From assembly GCF_008843145.1 (NCBI RefSeq), contig NZ_CP030265.1, positions 5,697,001 to 5,761,000 of the forward strand: 64,000 bases of DNA. The letters run 5' to 3'. The translations under genes and the position numbers were made by a program. Below, piece by piece: positions 43,805-53,424 of this stretch (its first letter is position 1; the number at the start of each line of letters is the position of its first letter). The DNA comes from Skermanella pratensis (GTDB lineage: Bacteria > Pseudomonadota > Alphaproteobacteria > Azospirillales > Azospirillaceae). The notes under the pieces are model-generated. The model ran no database searches. It saw only the letters and a list, made by a program, of their open reading frames with translations, and was not told the DNA's origin.

Positions 43805-44151
43805 GCCAGGCACACTCCCGAGTCATCGACGCCGAATTCATAATCGAATTCACCGGGACCGACCGCGCGACCGGTCTCTTCCCGACACGAATATTAGGTG
43901 TCTTCGGCGCTGATCAACAAGGAAAAAACGGAACAGTTGCGGAACGCCGGCGATCACTGCGCCGTCGTGCCGCTGCCGGCGGCTCGACCGTCACCATTGT
44001 GACCAGCCCGTCGCCCTCCGACCGGTGCAGCGCCTGTTCGAGCAGGACTCCGCGCTGGACGAGGTCCCGGTTCAGCTGCCGGACCGCCATCATCAGCAGG
44101 CGGACGCCGTTCATCCGCGGCAAAAAAGACGAGTCTGCCGAAAAACGACAT
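43805..44151. other. Intergenic region after glnD operon, no confident gene
   Basis: About 350 bp. An open frame at 43914-44114 (-), beginning MNGVRLLMMAVRQLNRDLVQ, looks somewhat protein-like, but it has no ribosome-binding site and ends in a low-complexity Arg-rich tail. A T-rich stretch with a short CGGCA/TGCCG stem (about 44117-44140) may end the glnD transcript. Confidence 0.35.
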
Positions 44152-44289
44152 TCAGAACGGAATGCCGACCCGCCAGCGCGTGGGGCTGGCGCTGCCGCCC
44201 TTGACCTCCACGTTGGGGGTCGGGACGGCGCAGGACGCCAGGAGGACGGCGGCCAGCAGGACGGCCAGCAGGGCGGCGGGCCGCGTCAT
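44152..44289 (-). CDS. Tiny lipoprotein translationally coupled to glnD
   Basis: A 45-residue ORF whose ATG overlaps the glnD stop (ATGA, 44286-44289). It begins MTRPAALLAVLLAAVLLASC, a textbook lipoprotein signal with lipobox LASC at residues 17-20. The mature part would be only about 26 residues (VPTPNVEVKGGSASPTRW and a few more). No homologue was recognised. The signal quality and the overlap make it a likely gene. Confidence 0.65.
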   Translation of the reverse strand: MTRPAALLAVLLAAVLLASCAVPTPNVEVKGGSASPTRWRVGIPF

Positions 44290-47150
44290 TCCGCCGCTGA
44301 TTCGGCCGGGGCCTTGCGCCTCGGGACCGCCGGCTTCTTCTGCCGGGAGCGCGCCCGGCTGCGCTCCGCCGCGGAGAACCTGCCGCTGTCCGCCTGGGCC
44401 TCGGCGATCGGGTCGCTGAGCGCGGTCAGGACCTTCTCGCGGATCTGGGCCAGCTTGCTCTCGTGCGAGATCTTCAGCCCGAACACGTCCTTCACATAGA
44501 ACACGTCGATCGCCTTCTCGCCATAGGTCGAGACCTTGGCGGAGGAGATCTGGAGGCTGAGGTTGGTCAGCGCCCGGGTCACGTCGTACAGCAGGCCCGG
44601 CCGGTCGCGGCCGTTCAGCTCGATCACGGTGTGGGTGGTGCTGGCCTTGTTGTCGATCAGCACCCGCGGCGGCACCTTGAAGACCCGCGTGCGGTTGTTC
44701 AGCGCCGGCCTGCGCTTCGCCAGTTCCTGCAAGGGGCGGAGCTGGCCCGACAGGGTCCGCTCGATCATGACCGCGAGCTTGGCGAGCTTGTCGCCGCTGT
44801 CGAACGGCCCGCCGGCGACATCCTGCACGGAGAAGACGTCCACCGCCATGCCGTTGGTCATGGTGAAGATCTTGGCGTCCAGGATTGTCGCTCCGGCCAG
44901 CGCGAAGGCTCCGGCCAGCCGCGAGAACAGCCCCGGATGATCGTGGGTGTAGATCGTCACCTCGGTGACCGCCCGGCCCCGGTCGATCCGGGTGTCCACC
45001 GTCAGCGGCGCGCCGTCCCGGTCGGCGTTGCGCATCAGCCGGGCGTGGCGGGCGTGGGTCTCGGGGTCGAAGCTGAGCCAGTAGGCCGGATAGCCGTGGG
45101 CCAGGTGTTTCTCGATCTCGGCCTCGCTCCAGTCGGTCAGAAGCCCGCGCAGCGCCGTCTGGGCGGCGTTGACCCGGCGCTCGCGCCGCTGTGCGCTGAC
45201 CACGCCGGACATCAGGTCCTCGGCGCGGTGGTACAGCTCGGCGAGCAGGGTCGCCTTCCAGGCGTTCCAGCGGCCGGGGCCGACCGCCCTTATGTCGGCG
45301 GTGGTCAGCACCAGCAGCAGCCGCAGCCGTTCCGGCGACTGGACCAGTTCGACGAAGTCGCGGATGGTCTTGTCGTCCTCCAGGTCGCGCTTGAAGGCGG
45401 CGTCCGACATGGTCAGGTGCCAGCGGACCAGCCAGGCGACGGTCTCCGTCTCCTCGGCACTCAGGCCCAGGCGCGGGCACAGCTTCTCCGCCACCTTGGC
45501 GCCCAGCACGCTGTGGTCGCCGCCGCGCCCCTTGGCGATGTCGTGCAGCAGCATGGCGACGTACAGCGCCCGGCGCGACACCAGCTTGTGGATCACCTCG
45601 CTGGCCAGCGGCAGCTCGGCCTTGAGCCCGCCCGACTCGATATCGTGCAGGATGCCGAGCGTGAACAGCGTGTGCTCGTCCACGGTGAACACGTGGTACA
45701 TGTCGTACTGCATCTGGGCGACGATCCGGCCGAAGTCGGGCACGAAGCGGCCCAGAACGCCGGCCTCGTTCATCCGGCGCAGCGGCACCTCCGGGTCCTT
45801 GCGCGAGGTCAGCATCTCCAGGAACAGGCGGTTGGCATCATGGTCGGCCCGCAGCTTCGGCCCCACCGCGCCCAGCGCGCGGGTCAGCGCCCGCAGCGCG
45901 TTGGGGTGGATGTCCAGCCCGTTGACCTGCGCCACGTGGAACAGCCGGATCGTGTCCACCGGGTTGTCCTTGAACTGCCGGTCGTAGCGCACGTTCAGCC
46001 GTTCGCCGTCCAGCAGGAAGCCCTCGATGTCCTTGCGCGCCAGGGCGATGCGCAGCAGGCTGAAGCGCGGCTGGCGCTTGGCCTCCGCCTCCAGGTTGGC
46101 GCAGAAGATCCGGGTCAGGTCGCCGACGTCCTTGGCGACCAGGAAATAATGCTTCATGAAGCGCTCGACCCCGATCAGCCCGGCATGGTCCACATAGCCC
46201 AGCCGCCGGCTGATGTCGGCCTGCACGTCGAAGGTCAGCCTGTCCTCGCCCCGTCCGGCCATGTAGTGCAGGTGGCAGCGCACGGTCAGCAGGAAGTCCT
46301 GCGCCTTGGCGAACTTGGCGACTTCCTCCTCCAGCAGGACGCCCTTCTGGAGCAGGTCGGAGACGTCGTCCACCTGGTAATAGTATTTGGCGATCCAGAA
46401 CAGGGTCTGGAGGTCGCGGAGCCCCCCCTTGCCCTCCTTGATGTTGGGTTCCAGCACGTAGCGGCTGTCGCCCAGCCGGCGGTGGCGGGCGTCGCGCTCG
46501 GCCAGCTTGGCCTCGATGAAGGCGGGGCCGGTCCCGGTCGCGATCTCCTTGGTGAAGCGGCGGCGCAGCTCGGCGTACAGCTTCTCCTCCCCGTGGAGGA
46601 AGCGCGACTCGAGCAGGCTGGTGCGGATCGTCACGTCGCCCTTGGCCTGCCGGATGCACTCGTCCACCGAGCGGACGGCATGGCCGACCTTCAGCCCCAG
46701 GTCCCACAGCATGTAGAGCATGTACTCGAACACCTGCTCGACCCGCGGCGTCCGCTTGTAGGGCAGCATGAACAGCAGGTCCACGTCCGAGAACGGCGCC
46801 ATCTCGCCCCGCCCGTAGCCGCCGGTCGCGACGAGCGCGAAATGCTCGCCCGAGGTCGGGTTGGCGACGGGGAAGATGCAGCCCGACGTATGCTCGGCCA
46901 GCGCCCGGATGACTTGGTCCGTCAGGTAGGCGTTCTGGCGCACGCAGTCGGTGCCGGTGCCCCCCGCTTCCAGCCGCCGCCGAACCTCGGCGCGACCTTC
47001 TTCCAGCGCCTTGCGCAGCGCCGCCAGGGTATGGGTGCGCAAGGCCGCGCCGGTGCCGTGCTGCTCGGCCAGGGACGTGAGTTCGGCGACCAGGCGCCGC
47101 TTGGAGACAATGGCCCGGCGATCGGGGATGGTTTCGGAAAGGCTCAGCAT
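44286..47150 (-). CDS. glnD: Bifunctional PII uridylyltransferase / uridylyl-removing enzyme GlnD
   Basis: A 954-residue nitrogen sensor that modifies PII proteins in response to glutamine. The nucleotidyltransferase site is GGYGRGEMAPFSDVDLL (110-126; Asp122 and Asp124 bind metal). The HD domain for deuridylylation shows LHDIAKGRGGDHS in the middle. Two ACT domains end the protein (VTEVTIYTHDHPGLFSRLAG and VIELNGRDRPGLLYDVTRAL). Length and order are normal. It is followed by an overlapping lipoprotein ORF. Confidence 0.97.
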   Translation of the reverse strand: MLSLSETIPDRRAIVSKRRLVAELTSLAEQHGTGAALRTHTLAALRKALEEGRAEVRRRLEAGGTGTDCVRQNAYLTDQVIRALAEHTSGCIFPVANPTSGEHFALVATGGYGRGEMAPFSDVDLLFMLPYKRTPRVEQVFEYMLYMLWDLGLKVGHAVRSVDECIRQAKGDVTIRTSLLESRFLHGEEKLYAELRRRFTKEIATGTGPAFIEAKLAERDARHRRLGDSRYVLEPNIKEGKGGLRDLQTLFWIAKYYYQVDDVSDLLQKGVLLEEEVAKFAKAQDFLLTVRCHLHYMAGRGEDRLTFDVQADISRRLGYVDHAGLIGVERFMKHYFLVAKDVGDLTRIFCANLEAEAKRQPRFSLLRIALARKDIEGFLLDGERLNVRYDRQFKDNPVDTIRLFHVAQVNGLDIHPNALRALTRALGAVGPKLRADHDANRLFLEMLTSRKDPEVPLRRMNEAGVLGRFVPDFGRIVAQMQYDMYHVFTVDEHTLFTLGILHDIESGGLKAELPLASEVIHKLVSRRALYVAMLLHDIAKGRGGDHSVLGAKVAEKLCPRLGLSAEETETVAWLVRWHLTMSDAAFKRDLEDDKTIRDFVELVQSPERLRLLLVLTTADIRAVGPGRWNAWKATLLAELYHRAEDLMSGVVSAQRRERRVNAAQTALRGLLTDWSEAEIEKHLAHGYPAYWLSFDPETHARHARLMRNADRDGAPLTVDTRIDRGRAVTEVTIYTHDHPGLFSRLAGAFALAGATILDAKIFTMTNGMAVDVFSVQDVAGGPFDSGDKLAKLAVMIERTLSGQLRPLQELAKRRPALNNRTRVFKVPPRVLIDNKASTTHTVIELNGRDRPGLLYDVTRALTNLSLQISSAKVSTYGEKAIDVFYVKDVFGLKISHESKLAQIREKVLTALSDPIAEAQADSGRFSAAERSRARSRQKKPAVPRRKAPAESAAE

Positions 47151-47306
47151 GTCGACTCAACGCACTCGCGGTCTGGACGGCACCGTCCGACCGGTTCGTT
47201 CCGGCGGGACCACACCCTGTTCACTCGATATATGGGACCATCCCGTAAAGATTTTGACCCCGCCTTGGCGGCAATGGTGCCATTTCCGTCCCGTTGCCCC
47301 GCCCCG

Positions 47307-48515
47307 TCACCCGGCCGCGGCAGCCGCCAGCCGTTCCCCCGGCCCCGCGCGCCGTTCCCGATGCCCGCATTTCGGACAGGCGCCGGGGTGGCAGGCGCGG
47401 CAATATTCCTTGCCGCAGGCGGGGCAGGGGGCGAGCCCGGGCGGGCTGACGAGGTGGAGCGCCTCGTCGCACACCAGCCGGGCGTCCGCGGTGCCGTAGG
47501 CGAACTCGTCCGGCGCTTGGTCGAGCTGGCGGGTCAGGGGGTTCCAGTCCAGCGCGATCACCCGTTCGCCCTTGCGGCGGCGGACCTGGATCTCGAAACG
47601 CTGCACCGGCATGACCAGGTCCAGGCTCTGCACCCATTCGACCGTCACGGCCAGCGCGTAGTGGTTGCGCAGGTCGGCGATCTTGGACTCGTACTCCCGC
47701 CCGATGGCGGCGAGCCGCTGCTCCTCCCGCCGCTTCTCGGCCTCCTGGCGCGGCGTCAGGGGGCGCGGCGTCAGGGCGCCGTCGGCGGGCAGGGCCGACA
47801 GGCGCTTGGCCGCCTCTCGCCGCAACCCGTCATGGTAGTCGTAGAGCCTGCCCGCATCGCGCTCGAAACGCCGCCTCATGCCGCGCACGAACGGCTCGAT
47901 CAGGGCCTGGATGCGCGGCGGCGCCATCCGCTCCAGCCGCTCCGCCAGCACCTCCGCCGGCCAGTCTGCGGGAAGCGCCGTGCCCGGCGGGACCTGCGGC
48001 GCCCCTTCCTCGATACGTTCCGCGAGCCGCTGCCACAGACGGCCGAACATCCCGTCCAGCATGCTGCCGTTGGCGAGGTTGAAGCCCAGCCGCAGGACGC
48101 TGTCGCGCTTCTCGTCGGACAGGGCGGTGCAGCGGAAGGTCAGCAGCAGGTAGCGGGTCCAGGCCGGGCTGACGCGGATCAGGCGCCACGTCGCGTTCTG
48201 GAGCTGCAACCCGTGCTCGACGATCCGTTCCGGGGCGTTCAGCGGCGGCATCTCCGGCGCCGCGACCAGGCGGGCGTGGCGGCCATGTTCGCCGAGCAGC
48301 CGGCCCAGGCGGTCGAGCCAGTCCGGTTCCAGCCCGACGCGCCGGGCATCGGGCGGCAGCTCGCCGGCGAAGCCGAGGCGGGCGGCCTCCGGCACGTCCA
48401 GGGTCCGCTGCACCTCCGGCGGGGCCAGCACGTCCAGCCCCTCCGGCTCGACCGGTTCGACGACGGCGCCGGTCTCCTCCAGGAGATCAGCCACGAACCG
48501 CTGCAGCTCACCCAT
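47307..48515 (-). CDS. Hypothetical protein with C-terminal Cys-rich zinc finger, SNF2 helicase partner
   Basis: A 402-residue protein of unknown family. The N-terminal two thirds are mixed alpha-rich with no named domain. A charged helical stretch (RQEAEKRREEQRLAAIGREY) may form a coiled coil, and a beta-rich part follows (FEIQVRRRKGERVIALDWNP). The C-terminus has CPACGKEYCRACHPGACPKC with Cys at about 364, 367, 372, 375, 380 and 383 and nearby His, which probably binds zinc. It starts 55 bp after the SNF2-type helicase stop on the same strand, so the two are probably co-transcribed and act together (inference). Confidence 0.8.
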   Translation of the reverse strand: MGELQRFVADLLEETGAVVEPVEPEGLDVLAPPEVQRTLDVPEAARLGFAGELPPDARRVGLEPDWLDRLGRLLGEHGRHARLVAAPEMPPLNAPERIVEHGLQLQNATWRLIRVSPAWTRYLLLTFRCTALSDEKRDSVLRLGFNLANGSMLDGMFGRLWQRLAERIEEGAPQVPPGTALPADWPAEVLAERLERMAPPRIQALIEPFVRGMRRRFERDAGRLYDYHDGLRREAAKRLSALPADGALTPRPLTPRQEAEKRREEQRLAAIGREYESKIADLRNHYALAVTVEWVQSLDLVMPVQRFEIQVRRRKGERVIALDWNPLTRQLDQAPDEFAYGTADARLVCDEALHLVSPPGLAPCPACGKEYCRACHPGACPKCGHRERRAGPGERLAAAAAG

Positions 48516-48570
48516 TTCCCATCCCCGCCATTTCCGATCCCCGAAAGCCCGATCCGCAAAATCAGCCCCC

Positions 48571-50862
48571 TCACGCCGTCTCGAAGTTCTCGCCGAACAG
48601 CTCGTCGTCGAACTGCTTGGTGCTGTCATAGCCGCTCCGCGCCTCCGACAGCCGGCGGCCCAGCGCGTCGAGCGCCTCGGCGCGGCCGGGCTCGGTCGTT
48701 TCCAGCCAGGCGCTCATGATCAGCTCCGGGAAGTCCTGCTCCTCGTCGATCTCGCCCAGGATGGCGCCGACCTCGCCGACCACCAGCTCGAACATGTTGA
48801 TCTTCTCGTCCAGGATGCGCAGCACCTCGTCCTCCAGGGTGCCGCGGGTCACCAGGTTGAAGATGAACACCTCGCGCTGCTGGCCGATGCGGTCCACGCG
48901 GCCGATGCGCTGTTCGATCACCATCGGGTTCCACGGGATGTCGAAGTTGACCAGCGTGTTGCAGAACTGGATGTTGCGCCCCTCGCCGCCCGACTCGGTC
49001 GAGAGCAGCACCGGCACGCGATCCCGGAAATCGGCTATCGCGGCATCCTTGGCCTGCCCGGACAGCCCCCCTTCGAACAGCGCGAAGGGAATGCCGTGCC
49101 CGCCCAGCAGGTCCGCCAGGCTGGCCAGGCTGTCGCGGTGATGGACGAAGACCAGCTTCTTTTCGGCCGGGTTCTGCTTCAGCAGGTCGATCAGGGCCGC
49201 TTCCTTGCCGCCCGACGGGATCGCCGCGTAGCGTTCGGCCAGCGCGGCCCAGTCCGCCGCCTGTCCGCGGGGCCGGCGCCCAGCGAACCGGCCTACCGCC
49301 GCCGCGGCGGCCGCCGGGGACGATCCGGCGGCGCTCAGCAGGTGGCGGAAGGCCAGGCGGTCGCGCCCGGTCTCCGACGCGGCGGCCTCGCGCACCAGCC
49401 GGTTCAGCTCCGCGTAGCAGGCCCGCTCGTCCGCCCCGCCCTCGACCCGCACGGTGGTGGCGTGCCGGCGCGGCAGGCGCAGGGCCACCACGGCGCGGGT
49501 GTTGCGGATCATCACACGGCGCATCAGGTCGCGCAGCCGTTCCTGGTTGACCGGCAGGCGCGGCTTGCCCGGCGTCATGTAGGCGGCGCGGAATTCCTTC
49601 TGCGTCTTGAAGATGCCGGGTTGCAGCAGGGTCAGCAGGTTGTACAGCTCGATCAGGCTGTTCTGCACCGGCGTGGCCGAGAGCAGCAGAAGGAATCGCT
49701 TGGGCAGGCTGTCGACCAGCTTGTAGCCCTGGCTCGACCGGTCCTTCAGGTGGTGCGCCTCGTCCACCACGACGATGTCGTGCTTGATGGCGCCCAGCAG
49801 GGCCGCGTTCTCCTTGCGCCGCGCCACGGCGATGGACGCCACCAGCCTCGGCTGCGCCCAGAAGCGTTCCGGGTCCTCGCGCAGCAGCGGGTCGTGGGTG
49901 GTCGCGGCCTCGATCCCGAACTTGGTCTCCAGCTCCTCGCGCCACTGGCCGACCAGCGACGGCGGGACCAGCACCAGCAGCCGGTCGGCCATGCCGCGCA
50001 GCAGGTATTCCTTCAGCACCATGCCGGCCTCGACCGTCTTGCCCAGTCCGACCTCGTCGGCCAGCAGCACCCGGCCGTGGAACTGCTTCAGCACCTTGCG
50101 GGCGGTCTCGACCTGGTACCAGTAGGTCTCGACATGCTGGAGGTAGGGCAGGCAGAGCAGTTCGTCGAACCCGCCGAGCAGGCCCAGATGGGTGAAGCGG
50201 TCGCGCAGCCTGTACCAGGGAAGGGAGTCGGGCGGCGCGCCGCCGGCGACCGCGCCCAGGTTGGCGAAGTCGATCCGGATCGGGATATCGGCCTCGATCC
50301 GCCGAAGCGCCGGGGCGGCGACCGGCTTCGGTGCCGCCGCCGCCGGCTCCAAAGCCGCCGGCTTGACCTTGGCCGCCGCCTTCGGCTTCCCTTTCCCGGC
50401 CGGTTTCGCCGCCGCCGCCTTCGCCGCCGCCTTCCGTTTCGGGCTCCAGTAGGCTTGGTCGCCCCGGATCTCGCTCAGCCGTTGGCCCAGCCAGCCGGCC
50501 AGGGACACCCCGGCGGGAAAGACGTGGATGGCGTTGATATAGTCGTCCAGCCCGTTCTGCTTCAGCAGATCCAGCGCCGCCGGCCGGCGTTTCTGCTGAT
50601 CGAGGGTCAGCGCCAGCAGCAAGGGATATTCCAGCCCCAGCAGGAACCGCTTCTTCAGACGCTTGAGGTACAGTTGGGCACGGTCGGGCCGCTCCTCGAC
50701 CAGGGCCGCGACTGCGGCCAGGGCGAGCAGGTAATATTGCCCCGGATATGTCCGCACCGCTTCCTCGGCAAGCGCCAGCGGGTGCTTGTCCCCGTTGCGG
50801 AAGGCGTCCCTGACCCTCTCGGCCCAGGCATCGACTTCCGGTGTCAGCTCGGACTCGGTCAT
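48571..50862 (-). CDS. SNF2/RapA-type DEAD/DEAH helicase with helical N-terminal extension
   Basis: A 763-residue superfamily-2 ATPase. Residues 1-130 are helical and TPR-like, followed by a Lys/Ala/Pro linker (about 140-185). The SNF2 core then shows Walker A DEVGLGKTVEAG (268-279), DEAH box VVDEAHHLKD and motif III LLLSATPVQN. Lobe 2 follows with VLLSTESGGEGRNIQFCNTL and the arginine finger region EQRIGRVDRIGQ. This pattern is nearest RapA-like bacterial SNF2 proteins. The ATG at 50862 has GGA just upstream. A zinc-finger protein gene follows 55 bp on. The target (DNA or RNA polymerase) is unknown. Confidence 0.9.
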   Translation of the reverse strand: MTESELTPEVDAWAERVRDAFRNGDKHPLALAEEAVRTYPGQYYLLALAAVAALVEERPDRAQLYLKRLKKRFLLGLEYPLLLALTLDQQKRRPAALDLLKQNGLDDYINAIHVFPAGVSLAGWLGQRLSEIRGDQAYWSPKRKAAAKAAAAKPAGKGKPKAAAKVKPAALEPAAAAPKPVAAPALRRIEADIPIRIDFANLGAVAGGAPPDSLPWYRLRDRFTHLGLLGGFDELLCLPYLQHVETYWYQVETARKVLKQFHGRVLLADEVGLGKTVEAGMVLKEYLLRGMADRLLVLVPPSLVGQWREELETKFGIEAATTHDPLLREDPERFWAQPRLVASIAVARRKENAALLGAIKHDIVVVDEAHHLKDRSSQGYKLVDSLPKRFLLLLSATPVQNSLIELYNLLTLLQPGIFKTQKEFRAAYMTPGKPRLPVNQERLRDLMRRVMIRNTRAVVALRLPRRHATTVRVEGGADERACYAELNRLVREAAASETGRDRLAFRHLLSAAGSSPAAAAAAVGRFAGRRPRGQAADWAALAERYAAIPSGGKEAALIDLLKQNPAEKKLVFVHHRDSLASLADLLGGHGIPFALFEGGLSGQAKDAAIADFRDRVPVLLSTESGGEGRNIQFCNTLVNFDIPWNPMVIEQRIGRVDRIGQQREVFIFNLVTRGTLEDEVLRILDEKINMFELVVGEVGAILGEIDEEQDFPELIMSAWLETTEPGRAEALDALGRRLSEARSGYDSTKQFDDELFGENFETA

Positions 50863-51100
50863 GGCTTCCAAACAGGTCGTCGTGGCCGCCGCGGCACCCG
50901 TCGTCCGCGCGTCCGCCCAATCTGCGAAGTTTGGCGCCTTTTCTCAAGTCCTTAGGCGGCAGCCGGCGCCCCGCCGCCTGGACGGCCCCGCCACACCCCG
51001 GAAAAAACACCCGCGCGCCGGAATGTCCCTTGCAGCGCGAGGGTGAAGCGGAGACACAGTCCGTTCCCTTCACTCATCAACGAATTCCAAAGGGGCACCG

Positions 51101-52695
51101 GTGGACGCGAGCGTGGAACCCAGGCATCTCGGCGCGCTCTCCGGCGAAGGCGCCACGCCGTCCGCCCGGCGCACCATCGCTCTCATCTGCCTCGCCTATA
51201 TCCTCGCCACGCTGGCGGTCCTGCCGTTCGCCGACCGGCCGGGGCCGGTGCTCCCGGCCATCACGACGACCTTCGGGGCCGGCGTGATGATCACGGACCT
51301 GTGCACGGCGTTCCTTCTGCTCGCCCAGGTCCGCGCGGTCCGCTCCCGGTCGCTGCTCCTGCTGTCCGCAGCCTATTTCTACAGTGCGGCGATGGCGCTC
51401 CTGCACGTCCTCACCTTCACCGGCGCGTGGATCCCGGACGAGCCCCTGATCGGAACCCCCAGTCGGTCGGATGGCTTTTCATCGCCTGGGTGCTGGGATT
51501 CCCGGCCCTGGTCCTGGCGGCCGTGGTCACCGAGGCCCGTTCGGGAAGCGGCGGGATCGCGGCCGACCGCGTGGAGCGGGCCGTCGCCGTCACCCTGGCG
51601 GCCGTCCTGGCGGCCGTCGTCCTGCTCGCGCTGGCAGCGACGGCCGGGCAGGCCTGGATACCCCGGCAGATCCAGGGCAACGTCTTCGCCACCTGGGGCA
51701 AACTGGCCCAGTGGACGTCCGTCGCCCTCTCCATGACCGCCTTCCTGATGCTCTGGCGGATCACGCGCGGAAGCAACGCGCTGTTCGGCTGGCTCGGCCT
51801 GGCCCTGGTCGCCTTCGCCGCCTCCAACGCATTGGCCGTCGCCGGCGGCGCCCGCTACACGATCGGCTGGGACCTGAGCCGGCTCAGCGGGTTCATCTCG
51901 GCCAGCCTGCTGCTCGTGTTTTTTCTCGGCCAGTTCGCCAGGCTCCACCGGTCGCTGGCAAGCGCGCTGATCCGTCTGCGCGATGCCAACGAGACTCTCG
52001 AACGACGGGTCGCCGAGCGCACTTCGGAACTCGAGGACTCGAACCGGCAGTTGCGCAAGGCGCTGGACGAGCGGAGCCTGCTGCTGCGCGAGGTCTATCA
52101 CCGCGTCAAGAACAACCTCCAGGTCATCGACGGCATGATCGCCATCCAGGCGCTGGGCTGGGACGGGTCCCCGACCGAGGAGCTTCTGAACGATCTCCGC
52201 CGGCGCATCAACGCCCTCGGCCTGGTCCACCAGCAGCTGATGACGTCGGACGATCTGGCGACCTTCGACATCCGTCCCTTCCTCGAAGAACTCAGGGGCA
52301 ACCTGTCGACCCTGGGCGGCGGCGCACGCCACGGCATCGATATCTCCATCGAGGCCGACGCCCTGCGGGTGGACCTGGACTTCGCCATTCCCCTCGGCCT
52401 GATCGTCACCGAACTGGTCCAGAACGCCCTGAAGCATGCCTTCCCCGACGGCGACGGCCGCAAGATTCAGGTCCGTCTCCGGCGGTGCGTCGACGGGGGA
52501 CTGTTGTTGTCCGTCCACGATAACGGCAGGGGCGGGAGCAGCGGGGCAAGTCATGGAACCACGTTGGCAAGCAAAGGGTTGGGCTTGAGTATCGTGCGGG
52601 CCCTGGTGGTCCAGCTGGAGGGGGAAATGACCATATCCGAGGTCGGCGGAACCAGGGTCGAGGTGCGGATGCCCGCGCCCGAGGTCGGGCAATGA
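51101..52695 (+). pseudogene. MASE4-type membrane sensor histidine kinase (HisKA_2), single frameshift
   Basis: The first 120 codons from the GTG at 51101 (AGGGG upstream) give several membrane helices of a MASE4-like sensor: SARRTIALICLAYILATLAV and LLLSAAYFYSAAMALLHVLT. After GAWIPDEPLIGTP the frame is lost. The next helices (SVGWLFIAWVLGFPALVLAA) and the whole kinase continue in another frame to 52695. The HisKA_2 phosphoacceptor is His in REVYHRVKNNLQVIDG, and HATPase motifs are VTELVQNALKHAF and GLGLSIVRALV. One extra C in the C5 run at 51456-51460 restores a protein of about 531 residues. It overlaps a response-regulator gene (ATGA). Confidence 0.85.
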
Positions 52696-53081
52696 CGGAC
52701 GGGGACGACTGCGTTCTCATCGTCGATGACGAGCAGCTGATCGCAATGAGCCTGACCCTGACCCTTCAGTCGATGGGGCTCCGGGTCTGCGGAACTGCCG
52801 CCACCGCCGCCAAGGCCGTCGAACTCGCGCAAACACACCGCCCCTCCCTCATCCTCATGGACGTGCGGCTGAAGGGAAAGGCGGACGGCGTGGATGCCGC
52901 GATCGAGATCCACCGCTTATGCCCTACGCCGGTCATCTTCATCACCGGGTCGCGGGAGCCTGAAACCGTGGAACGCATCCACCAGGATCACCCTGCGGGG
53001 CTCCTGTTCAAACCCATCCTTCCCGGCAACCTGAGGGAGGAAGTGGACCGGGTGCTCAGCAGGAGGGCCGGGGGTCCCTGA
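52692..53081 (+). CDS. Single-domain response regulator
   Basis: A 129-residue receiver domain. Acidic residues are Asp12 and Asp13 (LIVDDEQ), the phosphoacceptor Asp57 is in LILMDVRLKG, Thr is in IFITG and Lys in LLFKPI. No output domain is present, so it acts by protein contact. Its ATG overlaps the stop of the HisKA_2 kinase, the likely cognate partner. The inserted segment KGKADGVDAAIEI after the Asp matches receivers paired with HisKA_2/HWE kinases. Confidence 0.94.
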   Translation: MTDGDDCVLIVDDEQLIAMSLTLTLQSMGLRVCGTAATAAKAVELAQTHRPSLILMDVRLKGKADGVDAAIEIHRLCPTPVIFITGSREPETVERIHQDHPAGLLFKPILPGNLREEVDRVLSRRAGGP

Positions 53082-53424
53082 CGCGGCGCATGGGTTAACG
53101 CGGAGGGTATTGAAAGCGGAAGGTTTTGCCCGCGTGGATAGGGTGCCGCAGGCATAAAGATTGACATTCAGGCGAATTCAATCGAAAATCCGCCCGCCAC
53201 GCGTGTCTCGTGGCGGCCGAACCAGGGTGCTGGAAACACTCCGGTCCGGCCTCACCATGAATGCCTCTCGTCAAAGGTCAACATCCATGGCTAACCAACT
53301 ACCTAGCACAAACGGAGTGCTCGCGCTCCGGTCATTGTTACCCCCGCCGCGGCGACCTCGTTCGTCGCGGCGGGGGGACCCCTCCGGGGTGGCGTCATCC
53401 GGCGCGATCCGGCGAGGCTGACCC
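53082..53424. other. Intergenic region with promoter-like and hairpin elements
   Basis: A promoter-like pair lies on the plus strand: TTGACA (53161-53166), 17 bp, GAAAAT (53184-53189). About 150 bp on, a strong hairpin (CCCCCGCCGCGGCGA against TCGTCGCGGCGGGGG, 53341-53376) follows, with a smaller stem CGGAG/CTCCG (53313-53330). The stretch could be a short non-coding RNA or the leader of the next gene. An open frame across it, from ATG 53287, codes a Pro/Arg-rich 44-mer of doubtful reality. Confidence 0.4.

Noticed and set aside
43914-44123. Short minus-strand ORF after the glnD transcript
   Set aside because: It would start at TTG or at an ATG without Shine-Dalgarno, and ends in a low-complexity Arg/Ser tail; kept only as a remark in the intergenic entry.
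44463-48719. Open frame of about 1418 codons on the plus strand opposite glnD and the zinc-finger gene
   Set aside because: It runs antisense through two genes with clear domains and has shadow-type composition.
47307-50862. Assigning the helicase pair to DISARM or another known defence system
   Set aside because: No methyltransferase, DUF1998, phospholipase or other partner genes of known systems lie nearby, and the flanks are core genes.
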